The translations under genes and the position numbers were made by a program. Shown here in pieces: positions 1 through 9,854 of a stretch of DNA of 64,000 bases. The stretch comes from Collimonas fungivorans (lineage in GTDB: Bacteria > Pseudomonadota > Gammaproteobacteria > Burkholderiales > Burkholderiaceae_D), in the NCBI RefSeq assembly GCF_001584145.1, contig NZ_CP013232.1, positions 248,001 through 312,000 of the forward strand, written 5' to 3'. The stretch's first letter is position 1. Every line of letters starts with the position of its first letter. The notes beneath the pieces were generated by a model that was not told the DNA's origin, did not search any database, and worked only from the letters and a program-made list of their open reading frames with translations.

Positions 1-1974
1 TTTGGCGCGTTCGATGGTGGCCGGATGCTCCATGCCTTTCAGCAGGAACGGATCGCAGCATACTTGCCTCAGCTTGAGCAAGGCATCGAGGATCGTGATC
101 TGGCCGCCGCTGAAGCCTTTGCGCTTGAGGACGCGGCGCACCTGTTCATCGGCGGCCAGCCTGACGCTTTCGTATAGGTCGCGCTGCTGTCCTTGCAATT
201 GCACCAGCTTGACGGTTTCGGTGCGCGGCGGCAGTTCGCTTGCCACTTCGTCCTTGCGCCGCCTCAGGATGAACGGCCTGACCCGCTGCGCCAGCAACTG
301 CGCACGCAAGGTCTGGCCGCCGATTTCTATCGGCTTGCGCCACAAGCGCGTGAAACTGCGCATGTCGCCGAGGAAGCCGGGCATCAGGAAATCGAATTGC
401 GTCCACAGTTCTCCCAGATGGTTTTCCAGCGGCGTGCCGGTGATGCACAGCCGGTGCCGAGCGCGCAGGCGCCGCACGGCCCCTGCGCTGCGGGCGGTAG
501 CGTTTTTCACGGTCTGCGCTTCATCCAGGATCAGCATATGGAAGGGCTGGGCTTCCAGCGCTGCGCGGTCGCGCCACAGCAGCGGATAGGTGGTGAGGAT
601 CAGGTCGTATTCTGCCATGCGCGGGAAATCCCGATGGCGTTCCGGCCCCTGCAAGGCAAGCACGCGCAAGCCGGGCGCCATGCGCCTGGCCTCGGCCTGC
701 CAGTTGAATATCAGCGAAGTCGGCAGTACGGCCAGCGCCGGCAGGTCGAGGCGGCCTGCCTGTTTTTCTATCAGCAGGTGGGCCAGCGCCTGCGCGGTTT
801 TTCCCAGGCCCATGTCATCCGCCAGGATGCCGGCCAGGTGATGCTCGCGCAGGTATTGCAGCCAGGCGACGCCATGCAATTGATAGGGGCGCAGGGTAAC
901 GCCGAGGCCGGCCGGCGGACTCACGGTTTGCGGTGTGCCGGCGCCTTGCAGTCGTTGCGCCAGCGCGCGCAGGCCGACGTCGCCCTGCAACTGCCAGGCG
1001 CCGTGGGCGCCGGCGCGTTGGCGCTGTGTGTCGAGCAAGCTCAGGCGCATCGTTTCAAGGCGATAGGCATCCCATGAGGAAAGCAGCAGCGGGCCTTCCT
1101 TGCGCAAGGGATCGGTCAGCAGTTCCAGCATGCTGCCGACGATTGCCTTGAGCGGCGCCGCCAAGGCTTCGATCCGCTTGCCGCCGGGGGCGCGCAGCAT
1201 GATCAAGGCATGGTCGTCGATCAGGGCAATCTGCTTGGCGTCCAGCCAGCGGCCGTCGCGTTGCAGCAGGTGCGCCAGCAGCGGCACCAGGTCCACCAGC
1301 TCGCCATCGATTTCGATGCCCAGGGTCAGCAGCCAGGAACCTTCGCCGGCTGGCAGTCCGAGGGCCGTCACGGCCTGTTCGCGGCCACGCATGCGAGCCG
1401 CGACTTCCTTGCCCAGCAGTTCGCCGGTTGCAGGATTGACGATCAGGCGCCAGGCATCCACCGGCACGCTCTCGTGCGCAAAACCGGGACGCACCACGAT
1501 CGCCCAGCCTTTGGCCTGCAGGCCGGGCAACTGCTCGGCCCAGAAATCGCCGAAGAAATCTTCCTGCACCAGGGTCCAGAGCGAGTCCAGCGTTTGCGCC
1601 GCGTCCTGCGCGGCGCTGTCCGTGCGCCATTGCAAAGTGTCGGCCGGCAGCGGATACAGGCCCAGTTCCCACACCAGGTCGAGGGCATCGGCTTCGGCGC
1701 CCAGGTCGCGCAGCAACAGGCGCCGGCCTTTATCGTCTTCCACCGTTTGCGACGATGCCGGGCGGCGGTTCAGCAAGGCAGTAGGGGCGGCGGTTTCCCA
1801 TTGCAAGCCGTCATCGGTGACATAAGTCCAGCTGATCTGGACCACCGTCACATTCGGCCCGCGCGGCCCGAACGGACCGGAAGGCCGCATGCCCAGCAGG
1901 CCGTCGCCGCGGCCCAGGGTTTTTAATGTCAGGCGCGGCCGGAAACGGCCGACGGCGCTTGCGGCAGAATTCAT
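1..1974 (-). CDS. SNF2-family DEAD/DEAH-box helicase, 3' end cut by the window edge
   Basis: An SF2 helicase-like ATPase of the SNF2/RapA type, which would use ATP to remodel protein-DNA complexes in the cytoplasm. The first 658 codons are visible on the minus strand. Residues about 1-370 form an N-terminal region without recognised motifs. A Walker A box (DDMGLGKT) lies near residue 388 and a DEAQ Walker B box near residue 484, followed by an ITGTPLENHLGELW motif typical of SNF2 motif III. The reading frame is still open at base 1, so the C-terminal helicase lobe lies outside. The ATG at 1974-1972 overlaps the stop of the upstream hydratase gene (ATGA), so the two are probably translationally coupled. 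Family is clear; the remodelling target is not. Confidence 0.9.
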   Translation of the reverse strand, partial: MNSAASAVGRFRPRLTLKTLGRGDGLLGMRPSGPFGPRGPNVTVVQISWTYVTDDGLQWETAAPTALLNRRPASSQTVEDDKGRRLLLRDLGAEADALDLVWELGLYPLPADTLQWRTDSAAQDAAQTLDSLWTLVQEDFFGDFWAEQLPGLQAKGWAIVVRPGFAHESVPVDAWRLIVNPATGELLGKEVAARMRGREQAVTALGLPAGEGSWLLTLGIEIDGELVDLVPLLAHLLQRDGRWLDAKQIALIDDHALIMLRAPGGKRIEALAAPLKAIVGSMLELLTDPLRKEGPLLLSSWDAYRLETMRLSLLDTQRQRAGAHGAWQLQGDVGLRALAQRLQGAGTPQTVSPPAGLGVTLRPYQLHGVAWLQYLREHHLAGILADDMGLGKTAQALAHLLIEKQAGRLDLPALAVLPTSLIFNWQAEARRMAPGLRVLALQGPERHRDFPRMAEYDLILTTYPLLWRDRAALEAQPFHMLILDEAQTVKNATARSAGAVRRLRARHRLCITGTPLENHLGELWTQFDFLMPGFLGDMRSFTRLWRKPIEIGGQTLRAQLLAQRVRPFILRRRKDEVASELPPRTETVKLVQLQGQQRDLYESVRLAADEQVRRVLKRKGFSGGQITILDALLKLRQVCCDPFLLKGMEHPATIERAK

Positions 1975-2741
1975 CTCGGGACGAAGCGGACGCTCAGCTG
2001 GCCCAGGTCGCCATATCGGATGGCGATTTCCTGCGCCGCCGGCCAGCCGAAGCTGCCGGCATAAGATCCGGTGATGATGGCTTGGCCGGCTTGCAAGCCC
2101 TGTCCCGCGGCACGCAGGAATTCAGCCAGCCAATATAGCGGAGCGCGCGGATTGATGGCGGGATGGCGGCCGTGCAGCTGCTTGGTTTTTCCGTTGCCAC
2201 TGTCGATCTCTATCGCCAGTTCGACGGCATTGCGCGCGCGTTCTGCATCTACCTGCGGCCCCAGGTACAGCCCCTGGTTGAGCAGTCCGTCTGCCAGGTT
2301 TTCAAGAAAATCCGCGTCATCCGGAGTGCTGTAACGGCTGTCTATCAGTTCAAGTGCAAGGTGGGTGCGGGCGATGGCGGCGTCGACCTCTGCCTCGGAA
2401 TAGGGTAAAGGGCGCGGCGGCAAATCATGGCCGAGAATGAAAGCCAGCTCCGGCTCGATCCTTACCTGGCTGTCGCGCACCCATGCCGTGCATGCGCCGC
2501 CGCTGAAGACCGTAGCGCCATAGATGGGCGCCGCCACCGGCTGGCCAGCGGCGGGCATGCCGCACTTCCAGGCAGCTATCGCGTCGCCGATCTGGGCACT
2601 GACAAGCGCCTGTATCGCCAACGCCGTCGTGGCATCCGGCGGCCGCAAGCTCAGTGGCAGGCGTGCTCCCTGGACGCCGGTTTTGCGGCGTGTCGCCAGG
2701 ATGGTTGCGGCGTCGGACAAGGCTTGCTGGGTTTGCGGCAT
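1971..2741 (-). CDS. 2-keto-4-pentenoate hydratase / fumarylacetoacetase-fold protein
   Basis: A 256-residue protein resembling 2-keto-4-pentenoate hydratase (MhpD/DmpE group), which hydrates 2-hydroxypenta-2,4-dienoate in meta-cleavage pathways. Supporting segments are the ELAFILGHDLP and ALELIDSRY blocks and the C-terminal ITGSYAGSFGW region. No other meta-cleavage gene is nearby, so the physiological substrate is open; it may act on another 2-oxo acid. I chose the ATG at 2741 because family length is about 255-265 residues. A start at 2786 would add 15 Pro/Ser-rich residues, and neither start has a strong ribosome site. The stop overlaps the helicase start in an ATGA arrangement, an odd pairing of a catabolic enzyme with a remodelling ATPase. 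Confidence 0.8.
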   Translation of the reverse strand: MPQTQQALSDAATILATRRKTGVQGARLPLSLRPPDATTALAIQALVSAQIGDAIAAWKCGMPAAGQPVAAPIYGATVFSGGACTAWVRDSQVRIEPELAFILGHDLPPRPLPYSEAEVDAAIARTHLALELIDSRYSTPDDADFLENLADGLLNQGLYLGPQVDAERARNAVELAIEIDSGNGKTKQLHGRHPAINPRAPLYWLAEFLRAAGQGLQAGQAIITGSYAGSFGWPAAQEIAIRYGDLGQLSVRFVPR

Positions 2742-2968
2742 GGCGGCTTTCGGATTGGAGGATGCAGCTGGCCGTGGCGGGCGCAACCGTCTGCCCGATA
2801 TTTTAGCCGCGAATTAAGCTGCGAACCGCAATCGCCGAGAGCCGGCATATTGTGTTTCCGCCGAATTACGGGTAACTTAGCGGATTGCAACAGAGTTGCA
2901 TATCAAGGATTGCCCTTACCTGGGCATATCCAGGCGCATTGTCTATCCATACAAGGGATCTGTACTAT

Positions 2969-5118
2969 ATGTCTTTTCTTCAGCAACGCACCCATACCCT
3001 GGGCGCATTATTCCTGGCTCTGATGACCTCCACTTCCACTCTCGCCGCATCACCCCGACACCGCCGATAGCCGCCAAGCAGGCTTGGCAGGAAATCCGCC
3101 ACGGAGAAACCGTCACCGACGACTACCACTGGCTGCGCGAAAAGACCAATCCCAAGGTGATCGCCTACCTTAAGGCGGAGAACAGCTACACCCAGGCCAT
3201 GACCAAGGACCTGGCGCCGCTGTCGAAAAAGCTGTACGGCGAAATGAAGGGCCGCATGAAGGAAACCGACTTGTCGGTGCCGACCCGGCGCGGCAATTAT
3301 TACTATTACAGCCGCACTGAAGCAGGCCAGCAGTATCCGATTATCTGCCGCCGCCTGGCCAAGGCCGACGCTGGTTTTGCCTATGACGCCAGCGCCAGCG
3401 AAGAAATCCTGCTCGATGAAAACCGGCTCGCCAAGGGCAAGGAATTTTTCCACGTCGAGAGTTTTTCTGTCAGTCCCGACGACCGTTACCTGGCGTATTC
3501 CACCGACACCACCGGCTACCGCCAGTACCAGTTGCACGTCAAGGATTTGAGCACAGGCAAGCTGCTGGCCGATACCGTGGAACGCGTCACCACCCTGGCC
3601 TGGGCCGCGGATAGCCAGACCCTGTTCCTGGTGCAGGAAGACGCCACCACCAAACGTTCCGACCTGCTGCTGCGCCTCAAGTTGGGCAGCAAGCCAGTCG
3701 AGGTGTACCGTGAGGCGGTCGAACAGTTCAACCTCGGCGTCGGCAACAGCGGCGACCGCAAATTCATCGAACTCGAAGCGCAAAGCACAGACACCACCGA
3801 AGTCAGCCTGCTGCCGGCAGACCAGCCGCAAGGCAGTTTCCGCTCAGTGCTGGGACGTGAAACCGGACACCGCTACCATGTCGATCACCGCGACGGCGAG
3901 CTGTTCATCATGACCAACAAGGACGCCAAGAATTTTCGCCTGGTGACGGCGCCGCTGGCGACGCCCGGGCCGGAACACTGGAAAGAACTGATAGCGCACG
4001 ATCCCAGGGTCTTGCTGGAATCGTTCGAGCTGTTCCGCGATTTTCTGGTGGTCAGCGAAAAGGCGGATGCGCAAGAGCGTTCCCGCATCTACAATTTTGC
4101 CGACCATAGCTGGAAGACCCTGCAGTTCGACGAAGCGGTATATACCTCGCACGCCGGCGGCACGCCGGAATTCACTTCTGGCCAATATCGCCTGATGTAT
4201 GAGTCGCCGGTGACGCCGCCGACCGTATTCGACGTCGACATGGCCAGCGGCGAGCGCAAGCTGCTGAAACAGCAGGAAGTGCCCGGCTACGATCCGGCCC
4301 TGTATGAAACCAGGCGCTTGTGGGCCACCGCGCGCGACGGCGTCAAGGTGCCGCTCTGGACTGTAGCCAAGAAAGGCATCAAGCTCGACGGCTCGGCGCC
4401 GCTGCTGCTGTACGCCTACGGTTCCTACGGCATCCCGGCCGAAGCGACGTTCTCCAACAGCCGCGTCAGCCTGCTGGATCGCGGCGTGGTGTTTGCCGAA
4501 GCGCATATCCGCGGCGGCAACGACATGGGCGAGCATTGGCACGACGACGGCATGCTGATGCACAAGAAGAACACCTTCTACGATTTCATCGACAGCGCCG
4601 AATACCTGGTCAAGCAAGGCTGGACCAGCCCGCAGCACCTGATCATCGAAGGCGGCAGCGCCGGCGGCCTGCTGATGGGCGCGGTCACCAACATGCGGCC
4701 CGACCTGTTCCATGCGGTGCATGCAGCGGTGCCGTTCGTCGACGTGATGAACACCATGATGGACGCCAGCCTGCCGCTCACCACCGGCGAATACCTGGAG
4801 TGGGGCAATCCCAACGAAAAACCTGCCTACGACTATATGCGCAGTTATTCGCCCTACGACAATATCGAACGCAAGGCGTATCCGTCGATGCTGGTCACTA
4901 CCGGCCTCAACGACAGCCAGGTGATGTACTGGGAGCCGGCGAAATATGTCGCCAGGCTGCGCGCCATGAAAACCGACCCCAATCCCCTGCTGCTCAAGGT
5001 GAACATGGGAGCCGGCCACGGCGGCGCTTCCGGCCGCTATGACGCGATCAAGGAACGCTCGTTTGAAATGGCGTGGATGCTGTCGCAGTGGGGTTTGCTG
5101 CCATCCGGAAAACGCTAG
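2969..5118 (+). CDS. ptrB: Oligopeptidase B (S9A serine peptidase), frame broken after the signal peptide
   Basis: Oligopeptidase B cleaves short peptides after Arg/Lys. The catalytic domain is complete: Ser in EGGSAGG (codon 4657), Asp in LNDSQV (codon 4912) and His in GAGHGG (codon 5017). Blocks such as WGNPNEKP and YWEPAKYV are characteristic of PtrB rather than other S9 peptidases. The ATG at 2969 has an AAGGG ribosome site and opens a good Sec signal peptide ending near TLAASP, but that frame stops at 3070. The catalytic domain is one frame away, open from 2896. One extra C in the run at 3053-3056 would join them into a 716-residue exported enzyme. The open frame from 2896 has a poor N-terminus. 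A second S9 peptidase follows 37 bases downstream. Confidence 0.88.
3053..3056 (+). other. Frame break in ptrB at a four-C run
   Basis: The signal peptide reads through this point in the frame of base 2969 and the peptidase domain continues in the frame of base 2896. A five-C run would give the join ASPPTPPIAAKQ. The total length 2969-5118 is 2150 bases, one short of a multiple of three. Confidence 0.75.
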
Positions 5119-5155
5119 TCAATCGATCAATACATTCAACTTACCTAGGATTGCC

Positions 5156-7348
5156 ATGCAATTTTTGAACACACCATCGCGACTGTTTGCAGTCACGGCA
5201 GTTGCCGCAGTTACTACCTTTATCGCAGCCTTGCCTGCGCAGGCAGTCAGCCTCGCCCCGGTGCAAGACGTCAGCGACGTCCTGCACGGCGTCACGGTGA
5301 AAGACCCGTACCGCTATTTCGAAAATGTGAAAGATCCCAAGGTGCAGTCCTGGCTCAAGGAGCAGGGCGAGTCGGCGCGCAAGGAACTGGACCGGATAGA
5401 ACTGCGCGGCCAGCTGGAACAGCGTATCGCCGAGATTTCCGCCGCCACCGGCGACGATATCCGCGATGTGACGCGAATCCCTGGCAACCAGGTGTATTAC
5501 CTCAAGCGCGCCCGCGGCGAGAAGCAGTTCAAGCTGGTGGTGCGCGACAGCCTGCAGGGTCCTGAACGAGTGCTGGTCGATCCGGAGCTGGACGCCAAGC
5601 GCACCGGCGTACCGCACGCCATCAACTATTTCGTGCCGGCCTGGGATGGCAAGCATGTAGCCTACGGTGTTTCCGCCGGCGGTTCGGAAGATGCCTCGCT
5701 TTATATCCTCGATACGGCAAGCGGGAAAAATGTCGGCGAGCCGATTCCGCGTGTGCACGAAGCCCTGCTCGGCTGGCTGCCGGACAGCAAGTCACTCACT
5801 TACAACCAGCTGAAAGCGCTCAAGCCGGGCGATCCGGATTCCGAGACCTATCTCGACAGCAAGGTGATGTGGATCAAGGTCGGCGCTGCGGCTGCGGAGG
5901 CCAAGGCGGTGTTCGGCCCGACCGTCACCACCGACCTGGGCTTGGCCCGGCTCGATGTCGGCACCATCATCTTCAATCCGGGCAGCCGCTGGATGATTGC
6001 CCGCACCACCGACACCACCTTGCCGGAAGGTTTCCTGTTCGTGGCTAACGTCGCCGACCTGGACAAGCCAGCCGTGGCCTGGAAGAAAATATCCAGCTTC
6101 GACGACAAGATCACCGATGCAGAATTGAAGGGCAACGACCTGTACCTGCTGACGCACGACCATGCGCCGCGCAACCGTGTGTTGAAACTTGATTTGCGCC
6201 ATCCTGACCTGAAACTGGCGCGCGAAGTGGCTGCCGCGCCGAAAGACGCAGTGCTGGAGAAATTCTCGCTGACCTCCGATGCACTGATCGGCGAAGTACG
6301 CGAGGGTACTTTGATCGTGCTGCGGCGCTACGCTGCCGGCGACGTTAAAGGCCAGAACATCCCGCTGCCGTTCAAGGGCGCCGCCACCGTCCATAACGAT
6401 CCGGCCCATGCCTACAGCGATGTGCTGTACACATTGAACGGCTGGACCGAGCTGCCGCGCACTTTACTGCTCAAGGGCAAGGTATCGGGCGATCCCGGCC
6501 TGCGCGTGAACCCGCCCATGCCTAGCCTGCCCGAAGTGGAAGTAGTCGACGTCAAGGTGCCGAGCTACGACGGCGCGCTGGTGCCGATGACCCTGCTGTA
6601 CAAGAAAGGCTTGAAACGTGACGGCAGCAATCCGACCTTGCTTGACGGTTATGCTGCTTACGGCTTTTCCCAGACCGCCGGTTTCTCGCCTGCGCGGATG
6701 GCCTGGCTCGAGCGCGGCGGCGTGCTGGCCTATGCCAACGTGCGCGGCAGCGGCGTCTACGGCGACGACTGGTACCGGGCCGGCTTCAAAGCCACCAAGT
6801 CGAATACGTGGAAGGATGGCGTGGCTTGCGCCAAGTACCTGATCGCCGAAGGTTACGCCACCCCCAAGACGCTGGGTGTGATGGGCACCAGCGCCGGCGG
6901 CATCTTTGTCGGCCGCACCGTGACTACCGCGCCTGAACTGTTTGCGGCCGCCATTTTTAATGTCGGCATCATGGACGCCGTGCGCGCCGAAGACAGCGCC
7001 AACGGCATTACCAACATCTCCGAATTCGGCAGTGCCAAGAATCCGCAGGAGTTTCCGGCCTTGCTGGAGATGAGCACCTACCATAACATCAAGGACAACA
7101 CCGCCTATCCTGCCGTCATGCTGGTGCACGGCATGAACGATCCGCGCGTCGACGTCTGGCACAGCGCCAAGACTGCGGCCCGCCTGCAGGCAGCCACCAG
7201 CAGCGGCAAGCCGATCCTGCTGCGGCTCGACATGCAGGCCGGCCACGGCGTAGGCAGCACGGCGACCCAGCGTTATGCGCTGTCAGCCGATATCTACAGT
7301 TTCCTGCTGTGGCAGATGGGGAAAATAAAGCAAGCGGACAAGGGCTAA
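5156..7348 (+). CDS. Exported prolyl oligopeptidase family (S9A) serine peptidase
   Basis: A 730-residue S9 peptidase with an N-terminal Sec signal peptide ending around ALPAQA, so it should act in the periplasm or outside. The catalytic triad is visible: Ser579 in GTSAGG, Asp662 in GMNDPRV and His697 in AGHGVG. The N-terminal half fits the beta-propeller lid of prolyl oligopeptidases (DPYRYFENVKDPKVQ start of the domain). It differs from the upstream oligopeptidase B in its motifs, so this is a pair of related rather than duplicated enzymes. The ATG at 5156 has AGGA upstream and is only 37 bases after ptrB, so the two probably share a transcript. Likely role: hydrolysis of short proline-containing peptides for nutrition. 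The exact specificity cannot be read from sequence. Confidence 0.9.
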   Translation: MQFLNTPSRLFAVTAVAAVTTFIAALPAQAVSLAPVQDVSDVLHGVTVKDPYRYFENVKDPKVQSWLKEQGESARKELDRIELRGQLEQRIAEISAATGDDIRDVTRIPGNQVYYLKRARGEKQFKLVVRDSLQGPERVLVDPELDAKRTGVPHAINYFVPAWDGKHVAYGVSAGGSEDASLYILDTASGKNVGEPIPRVHEALLGWLPDSKSLTYNQLKALKPGDPDSETYLDSKVMWIKVGAAAAEAKAVFGPTVTTDLGLARLDVGTIIFNPGSRWMIARTTDTTLPEGFLFVANVADLDKPAVAWKKISSFDDKITDAELKGNDLYLLTHDHAPRNRVLKLDLRHPDLKLAREVAAAPKDAVLEKFSLTSDALIGEVREGTLIVLRRYAAGDVKGQNIPLPFKGAATVHNDPAHAYSDVLYTLNGWTELPRTLLLKGKVSGDPGLRVNPPMPSLPEVEVVDVKVPSYDGALVPMTLLYKKGLKRDGSNPTLLDGYAAYGFSQTAGFSPARMAWLERGGVLAYANVRGSGVYGDDWYRAGFKATKSNTWKDGVACAKYLIAEGYATPKTLGVMGTSAGGIFVGRTVTTAPELFAAAIFNVGIMDAVRAEDSANGITNISEFGSAKNPQEFPALLEMSTYHNIKDNTAYPAVMLVHGMNDPRVDVWHSAKTAARLQAATSSGKPILLRLDMQAGHGVGSTATQRYALSADIYSFLLWQMGKIKQADKG

Positions 7349-7454
7349 CTAAGTTTTATCTTAAAAACAGGTATTGCCAACATTCTTTCGGCAATCGAGA
7401 CAGGCAAGCAAGGAATAATAGGGTCCGACCTTGTTTCGCCTGATCTTGAGCGCC

Positions 7455-9710
7455 ATGAAAAAATCCCTGCTTTCTTTTCTGTCCGGCACGCTATTGCTGC
7501 TTGCCGTTTTTTCCAGCCAGGCGCAGGCAGCAATCGTGCTGGAGAACCCGCTCTGGCACATCGTGCTGGATCCGGGCACGCTGGCGATCCGCGTAACGCC
7601 TGCCGGCGCCACCGCGATCCAGGTTTCCGACGGCGTCGGCAGCCATCGGGTCGCGGCCCTGCAAAGCACAGCCGGCCAGGCCGGCTGGCAATGGGACGAC
7701 GGCGCCTACCGCATCGAGGCAAAACTCAGCGAGCGCGACCTGATGCTGACCGTGCACGCCAAGGCGGCGGGCGCACTGACTCTCGTCAGGCAGCCGGGAA
7801 GCGCGATAGGACGTGGCTTGATCCTGCCGCTGGCGGAGGGCCACTATGTGGCGCGCGACAACAAGGTGTGGAATGACTTCATCCTGCAAAAGATGGAGCG
7901 CCTGAATACCACGCAAGATCTCAGCCTGCCCTTGTGGGGCATGGATCACGGCAAGTTTTCCCTGCATTGGCTGCTGACCAATCCATACAACAACCAGCTT
8001 GATTTCAGCGCCGACGGCGCCGGGCTGGCGCTACAGGCCAGCCACACTTTCACGCAACTGGCGCCCGCTACGCCGATGACGCTTACCTTGCACCTGGGCG
8101 ACGGCGACCTGCTCGCCGGCGCCAAGCGCTATCGCGCCTGGCTGCTCGCCGAAGGCCGCTTCGAATTCCTGGCGGACAAGATAGCGAAAAGCCCGGGCGC
8201 CGCCAAGCTGATCGGCGCATCGCATGCCTATCTGTGGGGCAGCGGACTGATCGCCGCCAGGGATGTCAGGAGCTGGCCGGCTTTCCTGAGGATTTTGCGC
8301 AGCAAGAATCCGCTGGCAATCGACCTGCGCCGGCATTTCGGGCCGGAAAGCAGGAAAGCATTGGTGGAAGCCGGGACCAACCCTGCCAGGTATCAGGAAA
8401 AAATACTCATCGGCGCCTTCAACGCCGGTCTCAACAGCTTGGCTCGCGAAGCCTGGCAGACCGACGCCCCCGACGTCAATCGGCTGGCCAGCCGCTATGG
8501 AGAACTGAGATCGGAGGTGGCGCAGACATTTGGCGCGGCCCTGAATGCCGATGCCAAGGATTGGGGCGGTGGCGTTTCCGGCGCTACCATGGAGCAGCTG
8601 CGCAAAGCGGGATTGCCGCGCCTTTGGCTGGGCCTGGGCGAAGGCTGGGAAGGCGGCTTGTGGCATCCTGAGGCAATTGCCGCCGGCGTCAAGGCAGGTT
8701 ATCTGCTGGCTCCCTACGATTCCTACGAAACGGCGCTGCCGCGCGGCCACAATCCGGATTGGGCCACCGCGCACTTCGGCGAAAAGACCTATCGCGATTG
8801 CGCCATCGTGCTCGATGACGGCCGGTTCAAGACCGGCTTTAACGGCTTCGGCCACTATACTAATCCGTTTTGCATGCGGCCATTGATGGAAGCGAGGGTG
8901 AGGGCCGTCCAAGAAAAAACCGGATTCAATAGCTGGTTTCTGGACGTTACCGCGGCCGGAATGCTGTTCGATGACTATCGCCGGGGAGCCACCATGACCA
9001 TGGCGCAAAATGCCTACGCCAATGCGGCCAGCACGCGCTGGATTTCCGAAGACAGGCAACTTCCGGCCGGTTCGGAAGACGGCAATGCCGTGACGGCGCA
9101 AGGCATATTCTTTGCCCACGGCATGCAGACGCCGGTGATCGGCTGGGGCGATAAAGAGATGCAGAAGGACAAGAAATCTCTCTACTACCTCGGCAATTAC
9201 TATCCGCCGGAAGAACCCAGCAACATGTTCAAGGCAGTGCCGCTGAAGGCCTTGTATCGCAGCATCCATTTCGATCCGGCCGCGCGCTTGCCCCTGTACC
9301 AGGCGGTGTTTCACGATTCCGTCATCACTACTCATCATTGGCTATTCGATAATCTGAAGTTGACTAATGTGCGCAGGGAAAACGAATTGGCGCAGCTGCT
9401 CTATAGCGTGCCGCCGCTGTTCCACTTGAGTGAAGGCACCTTGGCGTCGCGCCTGCCGCTGATGCAGCGCCAGGACGCGTTCTTTCGTCCTCTGCATGAA
9501 AAGCTGGCAAACCAGGCGCTGACCGGATTCCGCTGGCTTTCAGCCGATCGCCTGTTGCAGCAAACCGGTTTCGCCGACGGCACTACGCAGGTAGCGAATT
9601 TTTCTGCCGAGGAACGCAGTTTCAATGGGCGGCGTTTTCCTCCGTATAGCGTGACGGCGTTAACCGCCGACGGCCAAACCACGGTGTTTGTCAGCGAGGA
9701 CGGGCGATAG
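7455..9710 (+). CDS. Secreted glycoside hydrolase related to GH101/GH129
   Basis: A 751-residue protein with a signal peptide cleaved near SQAQAA. The body resembles the Glyco_hydro_129 family, relatives of endo-alpha-N-acetylgalactosaminidases that remove alpha-GalNAc or Gal-GalNAc from O-glycans. Support is the WFLDVTAAG segment with a candidate nucleophile Asp497 and a downstream GSEDG segment with candidate acid/base Glu541. The 44-residue spacing resembles that of the characterised bifidobacterial GH129 enzyme as I recall it. The ATG at 7455 begins a typical signal peptide; an in-frame start at 7431 is possible. It stands between the S9 peptidases and a phosphodiesterase, consistent with a set of exported polymer-degrading enzymes. 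The sugar substrate is inferred from family only. Confidence 0.72.
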   Translation: MKKSLLSFLSGTLLLLAVFSSQAQAAIVLENPLWHIVLDPGTLAIRVTPAGATAIQVSDGVGSHRVAALQSTAGQAGWQWDDGAYRIEAKLSERDLMLTVHAKAAGALTLVRQPGSAIGRGLILPLAEGHYVARDNKVWNDFILQKMERLNTTQDLSLPLWGMDHGKFSLHWLLTNPYNNQLDFSADGAGLALQASHTFTQLAPATPMTLTLHLGDGDLLAGAKRYRAWLLAEGRFEFLADKIAKSPGAAKLIGASHAYLWGSGLIAARDVRSWPAFLRILRSKNPLAIDLRRHFGPESRKALVEAGTNPARYQEKILIGAFNAGLNSLAREAWQTDAPDVNRLASRYGELRSEVAQTFGAALNADAKDWGGGVSGATMEQLRKAGLPRLWLGLGEGWEGGLWHPEAIAAGVKAGYLLAPYDSYETALPRGHNPDWATAHFGEKTYRDCAIVLDDGRFKTGFNGFGHYTNPFCMRPLMEARVRAVQEKTGFNSWFLDVTAAGMLFDDYRRGATMTMAQNAYANAASTRWISEDRQLPAGSEDGNAVTAQGIFFAHGMQTPVIGWGDKEMQKDKKSLYYLGNYYPPEEPSNMFKAVPLKALYRSIHFDPAARLPLYQAVFHDSVITTHHWLFDNLKLTNVRRENELAQLLYSVPPLFHLSEGTLASRLPLMQRQDAFFRPLHEKLANQALTGFRWLSADRLLQQTGFADGTTQVANFSAEERSFNGRRFPPYSVTALTADGQTTVFVSEDGR

Positions 9711-9854
9711 CCAAACGCGTGAAAGAAAATGCTATTTTGTCATGTTTACGTCACGCGCGAGTCATGCCGATGAAATATTCAGCCGCAATAATGTAGGCTT
9801 TTTAACAATATTAATGCATTGATAATTCCAGTGCATTTCCATATTGGGGGAAAT

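Noticed and set aside
2896..3060. N-terminus of oligopeptidase B read from ATG 2896
   Set aside because: The encoded stretch is not homologous to PtrB and has no ribosome site, whereas the frame from 2969 gives a proper start and signal peptide; a frame break explains the data better.
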